64,000 nucleotides of DNA from Oxytricha trifallax (lineage: Eukaryota > Ciliophora > Spirotrichea > Sporadotrichida > Oxytrichidae): positions 1 to 64,000 of the forward strand of contig ARYC01001919.1 in assembly GCA_000711775.1 (NCBI GenBank). The letters are read 5' to 3'. How positions within the stretch are numbered: the first letter of the stretch is position 1; each line of letters begins with the position of its first letter. Made by a program: the position numbers and the translations under genes. Below the pieces are notes generated by a model. That model saw only the letters and a program-made list of their open reading frames with translations. It searched no databases and was not told the origin of the DNA. Positions 11,001 through 22,000 of this stretch are shown here, piece after piece.

Positions 11001-12240
11001 TTAAACATATATTATTCTTTATTATTTAATGAATAAATTTAAGGAATTTGGTATGAAATTAAAAATGAAGTGTAAAAATATAGAAAATAAATAGTTTTAA
11101 TAAAACTTAAATTAAATAATTACTTTTAATCATACAAATCCACTAATTAAGCAAATAATAAGATGCTTTCAAATTGTGAGAAAGCTTAGTTTTGAAGACA
11201 AACCAGACTATCTGAAATTGGTCGAAATTATTCAAGAAGGAAATAACAATTTGGATAAAATATTATAGACTAGTAAATCAATGAATCAATACTTAATAGT
11301 AGTATTTTAATTAATATTTCAAGATATGTGGTGATTTTATCATACTTTTAAGTTGAGTTAAATCTATCTATGTAAATAAAACCTAGTTATATCTTAATAA
11401 ATTCTAGTAAAATGACTTAATGCTTTGAATTAATGATATTCATAGAAATTTTATCTTAAAAATCATAATAAATGCTTAGTTATGATGATTAAGTATATCA
11501 GTTAGTTATATGATTATATAAATTATTGTGATGCGAAATCAATCCAGTAGGATATTTTAAACATAATAAATATCAGGGACTATGCCTAAATTTTGTTTTA
11601 CAACATGTATGTTAGTATTTACATCAGTACACATTCCGCAATTATCACAAACTAATAAATAGATAATTATATATTAAAATTTTTTAAAAAATTCAAGCAG
11701 GTTATTTATTTATTTATTAATTATATTAAAAATAATCTTTCAATAAGTTTAATAAATAAAATATTAAATTAAAATAAATGCTATTAACACACCCAATGAT
11801 TTATTAAATTAAAAAAATTACTATTTGGTATTTGTTGGCCTATATATATATATATCTTATAATTTTAAGTAAATTTAAACAAATTTAAATAATAATACTT
11901 AAAGGAAGCCTAATCGAATGAAGATAACTACCAAAGTAAATAAATGTTTAATTTTATTGCTCCCATTTAAAAATTGTTTATCTAATTTATTCTTTTTTTA
12001 TTAGGAATCTAAGCATAAAAGAGAGCTGAACAGTAGAAATGAGATGAGGAGAAAAGAAGGGAGGAAGAGAGAAAAAGGGAAGAATAGAAAAAAAGAGACG
12101 AAGAAAGAAAAAGGGAAGAAGAAAGAATAAGAGAGGAAGAAAGAAAACGGGCTGAAGAAAGAAGAAGACAAGCATAAAGGGAGGAAGAAAGAAGATTGGA
12201 AGCTATCCGGGAGGAAGATAGAAGAAAAGAACGTGAAGAA
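8083..12240 (+). CDS. CK1-like kinase paralog A, C-terminal half only
   Basis: MDSs in order: 8083-8220 (GDHRVFRQTEVIKGA… ending SRRDDLESLFLTMIYI, the CK1 signature RRDDLE), about 9786-9914 (GFPYEKSVEIPEN… VDQYLFKQNQ), about 11160-11295 (CFQIVRKLSFEDKPDY), and about 12006-12240 (charged REEERKREEERIREEE repeats). These match paralogs B, C and D segment by segment, B best. No Gly-rich loop, Lys or HRD segment for A occurs upstream; the TBE end abuts the first MDS. An in-frame TGA follows RAEQQK at the start of the coiled tail unless the MDS begins after it. I read A as a truncated, probably dying, paralog, or as a gene whose first MDSs lie elsewhere. Confidence 0.7.
8690..9560 (+). pseudogene. 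Decayed unidentified coding region inside an IES of kinase A
   Basis: About 870 bp of clearly higher GC and codon-like texture within an AT-rich IES. Long open stretches switch frame a few times: LHSLDDYHFSVRLRKP, then VLYENPELVFVDKTAV, then LRRKLMEEQEFREVNQ, then a Leu-rich stretch. I do not recognise the family. It may be an old gene fragment or a foreign element in an IES. It is interrupted several times and has no visible terminal repeats. Confidence 0.45.
9915..11159. other. IES between kinase A segments (contains a MITE)
   Basis: AT-rich and noncoding apart from the MITE at 10165-10563. No other structure seen. Confidence 0.6.
10165..10563. mobile_element. Long-TIR MITE, TTGTAGAAA family, degraded copy
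   Basis: Ends resemble TTGTAGAAATACATTTGA in inverted orientation, flanked by TA. The interior carries the family's conserved blocks (GATAGAGAATTCAAAATTAG, TGGACTTTA, GAAATAACTTGACTTTAAT) with mirrored copies on the right arm. It is clearly related to the two 417 bp copies at 41540 and 60980 but much more diverged. Non-autonomous, TA-target element. Confidence 0.75.
11460..11660 (+). repeat. Diverged copy of a repeat also at 43370-43500
   Basis: ATRCGAAATCAATCCAGT and the following ~120 bp align, with gaps, to the better-preserved copy at 43394. Family unknown. Confidence 0.55.
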
Positions 12241-12375
12241 GGTATATTTATTTGGAATCATCTTATACTTTAATAGAGAGGAGGATCATTAAAATTAGAT
12301 TTAATATTTTTAATTTTTTAAATTATACGATATTAGATATTTAATTTTTCAAAGAAACTCAATATATAGGATTTC

Positions 12376-12842
12376 AAAACCCCAAAACCCCTTAAAAATA
12401 ATTTGATTATGTTATTTAAATAATAAAAGTATAAAGTCAGAGCATGTAGAAATTTCTAAGGAATTTATAATTTTAATAAAATTAATCTAAATTATTTGTG
12501 GGAGGTTTGGGGCCAATTTAAGGCAGAGAATTTTTGTTATGAGTTATATTAACATGTGAAATTATCATAATAATTATAATTAAATCTCAAATCTATTTCA
12601 AATTAAATGACTCTTCTATAAGTGTAAATCTTACAGTTATTTAGCAATGAATTCAAAAATTAAAAAATAAGTTTCTGCCAAGAGACCTTTATAATTAGAA
12701 TTTTAGAAGGATCATATGAAATATCTCATTAATCATCTAATGCATGACTTGCCTATCAATTCATAAGATATAATTAAAAGCTTCTATAATTATAGTGGAA
12801 GTGAAGAAAAATGAAGGTTGTGTGCAAGAGAAGGTAAATATT
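12376..12842 (+). mobile_element. TBE relic (internally deleted)
   Basis: Starts CAAAACCCCAAAACCCC like a TBE end. GGAGGTTTGGGG near 12500 matches the transposase start. 12745-12835 matches the transposase 3' end (GATGCATGACTTG … GTGCAAGAGAAG). Most of the element is gone and the right end is not seen. It lies between kinase A segments, that is, in germline-limited DNA. Confidence 0.75.
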
Positions 12843-14483
12843 TTATTAATAGAATATTGGTTAAATGAATGCATCAAAACATAAATTTTTCAGCTTTAAA
12901 AATCATTGTAATTATTTGAAAAATAAAAACATGAGATACTTACTCTAGGGTTATTGAAATATTGAAAATTTTCTTTTTAAAATTCTTATTCTTTATGAAC
13001 ACTAAGCTTATTTTTATCATTATAAATATAAATTTTACTGCTTAAGTGGTTTAATAATTACTCCATATCAATAATTATGAATTTTTTCCCCACTTTATCA
13101 CTTTATTATTTATATAATGATCGCTCATGAAAACAGGTCATTTTTTAAAAAGTTAATCAAGTGGGATTGGTCTTGATATATAGTTTATTCCTATTTGGTC
13201 ACCTTAACCTATGTTTTGTTTAATAAAAAAATTATATAAAAACCATTTAAATATAATTTACACTTCATTAACATGTTAAATTAATAGCTTAAACTAAAAT
13301 ATAATATTCATTAATTTATTTTCTATTGGAATCTGTTTTTTACAAAAATATTTTAATATTTATTTGATAATATTTTGCTAAAAATATAAAAAATCAACTT
13401 GTTTTAAAAATCAACAACACAAATTTTTATATTCAAAAATTTTTGAAATTAGTTATTATATTAAATTTAACAATATTTAATACATTATTTTTTCTTATAA
13501 AAATATAAAATTATTCGACGTTTTGCAATTTATTGATTTTTTAATTAAAAAATTATGATATATTAAAACTTAACAGTTAGAAATATGAAAAAATTAAAGT
13601 TAATTAACCCTCTTTAATTTTTATTTAAAATCTATTTTTAGTAAAAATTAGAATTATCTTTCGAAAATTTTTCTAAAAATATAGTTAAATAAGTACTTAG
13701 AAATATTATCTTTGATAAAAAAAAAATATTAAAAATCACTCACTTTTCGATTGTATTGAAAAAAATAATTCACTCTTTATTATCGTAAAATATGTAAAAA
13801 TATCCAAAATGTCTATGTTATTTATTTATAAATTATCAAGAATTAAGAAATATTAATGAACTTAAAATCAATTGATTAATCGACTTTAAATATTTTTTAT
13901 TAAAATATTTTATTATCTATCATATTAGTATAATATTAATGCTTAAAAATTTAGAATTGTTAAAAAATCAAAAATTAAATATTAATTTATAATAATTTAA
14001 AATGAATAAAATATTTTTTAACATAATAAAAAATTGAGATTCAAAATCTGAATAATATAAGGATTTTACATATTATATTTTACAAATAATATAATAAATA
14101 TAATATTGATCCATCTAATTTATTATATCATTGCATTAAAATTGCATCAATTTAATAAAATTAATGAATGTAGTTTTATATATTAGTTTTATCCCTCTAT
14201 TATACATTAATTTAAGAGAAAAGTTTACAGAAATTAGCAAATAAGTACAACTTTTAATTAGCAAAGTTCTATAATAAGAGTAAGACTTTAATTTAAAAGG
14301 AAAAATAATATATACAATTAAGTATTAGGTTAATGAAAAATAACACAGAGAATTCAAGAAATTAATTATAATAATAAATTAGAATTGAATATATATGATA
14401 GCAGATATCAGGCCGCTGATTGTTAAACAAAATTTTTAAGTTATAAAAACATATCTAACATTCTTATATTTTTAGCAATAGTA
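12843..14483. other. AT-rich germline-limited spacer
   Basis: Over 80 percent AT by eye. No credible coding segment, inverted repeat or RNA gene seen. Confidence 0.5.
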
Positions 14484-14579
14484 GTTAGCAAGAGACACGG
14501 AAGCATTAGACGGAGAATTCAGAAGACTATTTCGATTGAGGACGACTTGAATATTTTGGAGAGAAGTTTTAAGATATGA
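14484..14579 (+). CDS. Possible terminal MDS (Arg-rich, ends in TGA)
   Basis: Short normal-composition island in AT-rich DNA. One frame reads KRHGSIRRRIQKTISI EDDLNILERSFKI then TGA. A second frame is also open for part of it. By position it could be the 3' end of kinase A, but B, C and D have no obvious counterpart. Confidence 0.35.
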   Translation, partial: VSKRHGSIRRRIQKTISIEDDLNILERSFKI

Positions 14580-15445
14580 AGAATACTGGAAGAACGATAT
14601 AGCTGTGCTAAGATATGGCTTTAGAAAAATACTCTCCAAATACTGGTTTAATTAATCCATTTTCATTTTTAAATAATTTTTTTCACTTATTTTTCATAAT
14701 TGTTTTAAATAGAAACGTAAAAAACAGAACAGCATTGTCATTTTACTATTCACCTACATAAACATCTACATGAATAATCTTTTCTTATTTTTGTATTTCT
14801 GTTGTTTACTGAAGCCTAGTCCTCTTCTCCAAAAGTGTCTGTAGTATTGCTAACAGAGTATTAAGATAACATAAATTAAGATAATTAAAATGTAACAAAC
14901 AAAATTTGTGTGAATGCAACACCGTATAACAAGTTTTCCATTTTTATTTATTAATTTATCAATTTCCTATTATAAATTATGATTGCCATTTATTATATAA
15001 TTGTATTTTATATATATATGTTGATTCACGAATTATTTTTAAATTATCTATAAAGAATCAAAAACCTATCAGTCACATATCATTGAATAAAATTCTATAA
15101 ATTTATGCATACAAGTTAATAAATAAAGCTTTTCTAATCAATTAATTTATCATAAATCATAAATAATTTAAATAAAGTTAATCCAAATATAAAATTGACC
15201 AATATATTGATCAATATTACAGAATATTTAACACTTCACTGTTTTAATTTGCTTAATAATTTTTAACAATTCATGCAGAAGAAATAACCATAAAACTAAA
15301 AAAAGGAGGATAAAAACAATCAAATTATGTTTGTATAAAACCCCATTAATAAAATTTTGATAAAAAATGGGAGATTTGTAAATTAAGATTAAATTATACA
15401 CTTATGTTTATTAACTAACTCTTTTTTGAATGATTAAAAAAAAAA

Positions 15446-15515
15446 CTTAACTTAAGAGAGTCGAACTCTAGATAGTATGATTTAAAGTTTATCATTATAC
15501 TATATGAACATAGGT
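15446..15515 (-). pseudogene. tRNA-like relic with Pol III-type boxes
   Basis: Minus strand carries an A-box-like TAGTATAATGATA, a B-box-like GAGTTCGACTC with a short T-arm stem, and a run of ten T just downstream. The A-to-B distance is about 8 nt short of a normal tRNA and the acceptor ends do not pair, so this is not a functional tRNA. It may be a tRNA pseudogene or the head of a tRNA-derived SINE. Confidence 0.3.
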
Positions 15516-15586
15516 ATTTAATTTAGTTTTTATTATTTAATTTTTACTTTAAATAGTCTTTACCATTACTTCTAAAATAATTACAC

Positions 15587-15738
15587 TCTCGGGGTTTCAT
15601 TTGCGAATGTTGTCAAGAATATCAAAGAATTCTCCAAAACTTCAGAGGAATGCTCTTTAGGAAATCCTTGTGAATATAAGAGATTTCTCATTAGAAATTG
15701 TAGATTTGTTCATTCTGTAAAAAGTTCATAATATGTGA
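15587..15738 (+). CDS. Orphan 3' MDS (helical, ends in TGA)
   Basis: Island of lower AT content. The frame reads MLSRISKNSPKLQRNA then LQEILVNIRDFSLEIV and ends KVHNM-TGA. It looks like the 3' end of a coding region. No matching upstream segment was found nearby, and it precedes kinase B MDS 1. Host gene unknown. Confidence 0.45.
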
Positions 15739-16002
15739 GAAGGACATTATATCAACAAATCAATAGATTAATAGTGATTGTTTGAGATGAAAAGAGAAAA
15801 CAGTCATGAAATCGTGTTAGGGAGAAAAATTTAAATGAATTTTTAGTAAACAAATGTAATGAGAAATGTTAATTGCAAGACAAGACAAATGCTAAAAATT
15901 TTGTTGTTAAATAAATATGATTTAAAGTTTTTGATTGTTTTTATATATCTCTCTTATTCAATTGATTATACTCTTTTATTTAAATTATTAAACTTATTAA
16001 TC

Positions 16003-19000
16003 AAATTGAAGAAGAGGAAAATAAGTTCCCAAATTTGTTGAAAGATAAGTATTTGAGACTGCGGATTATATACCAAATAATTTAATGTACAATAAAAAGG
16101 CATTACTTAATTATTGAAGGAAATTTTTAAATTATAAAATAATTATTAGTCCTATAGCATTTTTAAGTAAAAAACAATAGAACAGAGCTATGCTTAAAAT
16201 ATTGACAATTGTAACAATATTTTTGTTTTTTTAATGATAAATAACTTTCGTTCAATTATATTTTTCTTTGTTTTACAAATTTTCTCAATATAAATATTAT
16301 TATTATGATGAATTTGATAATTAATATGCTCAAGTTTCAAACAAATTAAATAAAATTTCTTTCTATTAAAATTATAAATTTAATTATAATAAAATACTCA
16401 TAGTTAAAAAGCAATGAGTTGAATGCATTTTTTTAATTTATTTTTGAGAAAGTGTTTACTAAAAAGCAAACTAAGTAAATAAAAATAAATTATTTTTAAA
16501 AAAAAAAAAATTTTCTATAAAAATTTTAGGCTAACATACATATTTTTAAAGGGAAACTATTTTTTTTAATAAATTAAATTTTTTTTAATTTATTTAATTA
16601 TAAATATCCTCTTATGCCAATATTTATTAATTTTCATTTTCACTAAATTATTATAAATTTATAATTGTAATATAATGTCAAAAAGGTGTTACATTTATGA
16701 TATATTCTTTATATATTAGATAGAATTATCATAGATTTTCATACTAAAATTGATGAACTTATATTTGCATTAAATAAGTTTTTGTTTTTAATTATAGGAA
16801 AAGGAGCAAATTCAACTGTATTGTCTTATTAGCTTTTCAACGGTATAAATTTGGACTCTGAAGCTGAAGAAGTCTCATAAAAAAATATATTATATTATTA
16901 ATTTTATATAGAATAATACTTATCTTATTTTATCTTTTTATATACATTTAATGTGAAAGTTATTTACTAGGTTAATTCAAATAAAACTTGTATGATTATT
17001 CAGAAGTCAGATACTTGAATATTAATAAATTTTCTTGAAATCAATATTTTGAATTTATATTAAAATGGCAATTTTATTTATTTCTCATAGATGATATTGA
17101 TAACTATTTAGAAATTTAAGAATTATGCATTTTCTTTATTATTAAAAATAAATTAAGCAATACAAACAAAATTCATAAAAATTTGATTAGCTAATGTCCA
17201 ACATGATCAATCAAATCCCCAAAATCCTTTAAGTAGTTTGACTGAGTTTTTGATTGATAAAAGTTGACTATTTATTCATACTTTAATAGGGTTTTAATAG
17301 GGTTTATGTTGAGGTTTAATGTTTAAATATTAGTATTTTAAGGGAGTATATGCGAGATTTGGGGTATGTTTATGACTTTGATTATATAGATTTATTATTT
17401 AAGTTGCGATATGGATGTGATGAACATAATGAATAACTCAGGCCTGTTCTGAATTATACGTCTATAGCAAGACTGCTTCATAAATCACCAGCAACTGTGA
17501 GGTCTCACTGTCTATTAGCATTGAATTTAAAGGGATAGCACCTTAATTACAAGCCTAAAAGGCCTTTAAAATTTTAGAAGCAACATGTTGACTTTCTTAT
17601 TAATGATAAGACTCTTAAATACTAGGCTCATTTCTCTTTATCTTAGAGGGCTGTGATGTTTCATCGCCAATATCTTGAGCTTCACATATCTGCTTAATCG
17701 ATAGCTAACATATATAAAAAGAACGGAATATCTTACAAGACAGTCAATCGCATTAAGAGAGTGATTGACTTTAATGTTCCATTTTATAAGGATAATTTAA
17801 ATTATATATTCAATTAAATGCAGAGGTCTTAAGAGCATAATATAAAGTTCATAGACGCTGATGAAGCTGTATTTACATTCAATACCTTTGTATCAAGGTC
17901 TTGGTACAAGAGGTATAGTAATATAGAAGTTATGAATAAAAGGTTAAGGTTTAAACACATGCTATTCTTGGTGGAATAAGTGAAGATATTGTCCTCGAGA
18001 CTTATGTTATTCACCCTCGTTCTATAAAGACTGAATAATATGTTAAGTTCTTGCAATTAATCAGAGATAAGAACGTTGACTATAAAATTATTTTATTCGT
18101 TGATAACTTGTAAGTTCATAAAACTAAAGACTCAAGGAAAGAATATGAAAGGCTAAACATAACACTTGTATTTAATGTTCCTTACAGCCCTTAGTTCAAT
18201 GGAATTCAATTATATTGGAGGTTATTGAAAGGGCTCTACAAGAAACTCCTACTCTATCACTTGATGCATGACTTGAAGATAGATACAGTAGAATTTATTA
18301 AAAGTGCTGCTAAGAGAGTCAGCGATGAGAAAGCTAAAGTATGCGCAAGAGAAGGGAGCTTTGGGTATATAAATAAGTTTTATATTTAAACGAATGAATA
18401 AGTTTACATATTAAATTTTCCCGTAAAAAGATTTGGCTTCTCTTTCTTTTCTTCCTCTTAAGGCTTATTTGGGCCTATGTTTCTTCTCTTAGTTCCAGCT
18501 CCTGAATCTATGTTCATCTCTTCTGGCTTTTATAAATCTTTGAAGAGTCTCTTACTCAATTCATGTTTTACTTGAGACTTTCTCTCTCTGTTTAATTTGC
18601 TGCGCTCTTTCATCAAGTATATAGCAGTACCAGGTTTTTCTATAAAGTTAGAAGGCTAAGCTTACTTGAGATGAAAGGATGCTTTTGAAGTTCCTAGAGC
18701 CAGGTCTCGCTGATTTTAATACCTTGCTTCTCTTTTTCTTCAAGAGAGATGCTGTAGCGTTTCTTATGAGCTTCTTAAATAACTTCATTTAAATACTCAG
18801 GTATCAGAGTTCCAAGGACACCAAACAAGAAGTTTCTCTCTGGCAACTTATTAGAGAGTTGCAACTTTGATGGAAGGTAGAGAGCAACATCTGGATCACT
18901 CATAGCATCATCTTAGAGGATTGTTACTGAAATTTCAGGAAAGTTACGTATCTCTATCATCCTAATTTCATTAGACTTAAAAGCTTTTTTCTCTTCACTC

Positions 19001-22000
19001 AGTAAGGCTTTTAAGAATCAGTCAAAATAGTAGGAAAAATATTAAATATATAAATTCTTAAAATACAATAATATTATAAATAAATAATTCTTCAAAAATT
19101 ATTATAATTATTTTTAATAAATTCACTTGATTTATATTAATTTATATATAATTCTAATTTTAATTTTTATATTTAAAATTTTTTTTAATTTATCAAATTA
19201 CTTTTCTGTCATTATTAAATTTAGTTTATTCACTCTTTATATTTTAGAAAAATTAATTATTTTATACACTTAATTTTTTTATATTTTAAAGGTTTGTTAC
19301 TTTTTTTCAGTTAAAAATTTTTAAATTATTCATGTTTTTACCTATAAATAAATTAAATCTAATATATGTTAAAAACAAACTTCATTTTTATAATCGAAAA
19401 TAAACAAACATATTTAAATATATTAATAAAAAAATTTCAAAATAAATCAAATCTCAAAAATATAGAAATTTTTTCAAATAAATTCATAATAATATATTAT
19501 TTTATTTCAAATCTAGAATTTTCTCATAAGTATAATAAAAAATGTTTTAAGTAAGTATAATATATGGTTCTGTATATTTAAGAATTTTTATATTGACATT
19601 TTTTTACAAAGTCGGCAAGAAAAATCCAACTATAATGGATATATTAATCTTACTTAAAAATTTACCTTGTTATACCAAATATCTATAGAGGTCCTCTTTA
19701 CTTCGAAATTTTCCTGTTAAATCTTGAGATTAAATTCTCTATATTGCATCATTCATAAACTCCATAACTACTTAGTGAGGTCTATAAGTGCTTTGATTTT
19801 TAGTGAATTTGTTAGGTCTTCTGATCGACACCCGACCCCCCCCCGTGCCCTCCTTCTTGATAGTATCCTCGTACCCCCAGTACCCCCTAAAATATCCTAT
19901 TTCATATCAAATTTTTTTTCCCCAGGGTCTAAATCGATTTACTTCTTGACATCTCGACATCATAAATTTTTAATTTTATCAAAATTTATTAATTCTATTT
20001 TAATGCCTTATATGATTTGATTAACAAGTTTTGACAAGTTTCACTATGTTTTTCAACTTTTTTTTGCCTATCATTTGAGAAAAATAAATTAAAAATAATT
20101 TTGGATTAATAATATTAAAATTTAATTTTTATAATTAATTTCTATTGACTACCATTCCTAAATTTTATTCTAAAATTTTTTTTTTGCGTAAATCAACTTC
20201 ATTCGACTCAATTCCAAGAAAAAGTTTGATTAATTCTTTTAAATATAAAATTTCAAAATTTTAGTATTTTTTCCATTATAATTACAAAATATTAAAAATT
20301 TAAAATTTAAAAAATGAATCATACTTTTTCTTGGAGTTAAGCCGAATTGAGTTGATTTACTCAAAAATGAAATTCAGTATAAAATTTAGGGATGGTAAGT
20401 AGTCAATAGAAATTAATTATAAAAATTAAATTTTAATATTTTTAATCCAAAATTATTTTTATTTACTTAACACATGAAAAGGAAAAAAAAGTTGAAAAAC
20501 TTTATAAAACTTATCAAAACTTGTTAATCAAATCATATAAGGCATTAAAATAGAATTAATAAATTTTGATAAAATTATGAAATTTTATATACAAAATTAA
20601 AAATTTATGATGTCGAGATGTCAAGAAGGAAATCGATTTAGACCCTGGGATAAAAAATTTGATAAGAAATACGATATTTTAGGAGGAGTAGGGGGGGTTG
20701 GGGGGTACGGGGGGTACTATCAAGAAGGGGGGTACTACCAAGAAGGAGGGCACGGGGGGGTCGGGTGTCGGTCAGAACAGTTAAGGACTGGAGTTATTAA
20801 TTAAATTTGAGACAACATTACAAGCTTTTGGGGTTTATTTATGATTAAAAGTATATAGATTTAGTGTTTAAACTTCGTTATGGATGTGATATTTATAGTG
20901 AATAAGTCAAACTAGTACTGAACTATAAGCCTATTGCACTGCTCTTAAAGAGAAGTCCATCAATTGTTCACTCTCACTGCTTGAAAGCTGTGTAATTAAA
21001 GCAAGAATAGCTGAATTCTTAGCCAAAGAGGAAGTCAAAGTTTATAGAGAAGCATATTAACTATCTTATCAATGAGTAAACCTTTAAGTATTAGGCTCAT
21101 ATTTGTCTTGACCAACGAGCTACAATGTTTCACAGCCAATTTCCTGAGTTGAAGATCTCTGCATATTCTGTTGCAAAAATTTGTTAACAAAATCGTATCA
21201 CTTACAAAGATGTGAATCGTATCAAGAGAGTGATCGGCTTCACTCTATATTACAACAATAATCTAAACTATATTGAGAGTTAAATGCAGAGAGCATAATA
21301 GAGTAGTATTAAGTTTATACATGCAGACGAGGCAGTGTTTACCTATAACACTTTTATATAGAAGCTAAGAGAATTAATTAAAAATAGAAATAATCAAACA
21401 GCAACTTAGAATGATAAAATTCAGAGAGCTACCACATGGCTCTAAGCTTATGTTTGTGTGAAATATTTAAAACACTGCTTTTATATAATCACTTAAATTG
21501 CTAATATTTAAACATTAAACCTCTTACATAAACCCTATTAAAACCCTTAAAAAGTATGCACTAATAGTCTACTAATATCAATAAAAAACTTAATTAAACA
21601 AATTCAGGGATTTTGGGGTTTAAATGTAGCCTCTTGTTGTCTTAATTTAATAGTATAGTATCATATAAATTATCTTAAATTTAATCAATTTATGAAATGA
21701 AAAATTTAATAATCTCCAGCTTACTAAAAGATTTTTAATTCCCACATTTCGAGTTAAATAAATACATATCGTAAAATCAAGAAAAAATTTATTTCTTTCA
21801 GGCAATATTTTTACACAAAAAATTATAATTTAATTCCATTCATATATAAACTGTATATTAAATGGATTTACTTACAAAATAGCTATGATTTATAATTGAT
21901 AGTTGGCATTTAAAATTGATTAAAATAAAAAATAATTTAATTAAGCGAGTGATCCCATTATTTTTATAAGAAAAGGATTCTAACTGAAAAATTTAAATAA

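Larger units (their letters stand above)
17213..19764 (+). mobile_element. TBE: TBE copy 2, left half
   Basis: Left end AAATCCCCAAAATCCTTTAAGTAG is a diverged TBE terminus. It is followed by the transposase (ATG 17350) and the minus-strand middle ORF up to its start codon near 19764. The zinc-finger/kinase ORF and right end are missing. About 590 bp of AT-rich foreign DNA (19018-19612) interrupts the middle ORF, replacing about 30 bp. Confidence 0.88.

Noticed and set aside
11987-12261. Minus-strand Phe/Leu/Pro-rich ORFs
   Set aside because: Shadows of the Arg/Glu/Lys-rich plus-strand tail of kinase A.
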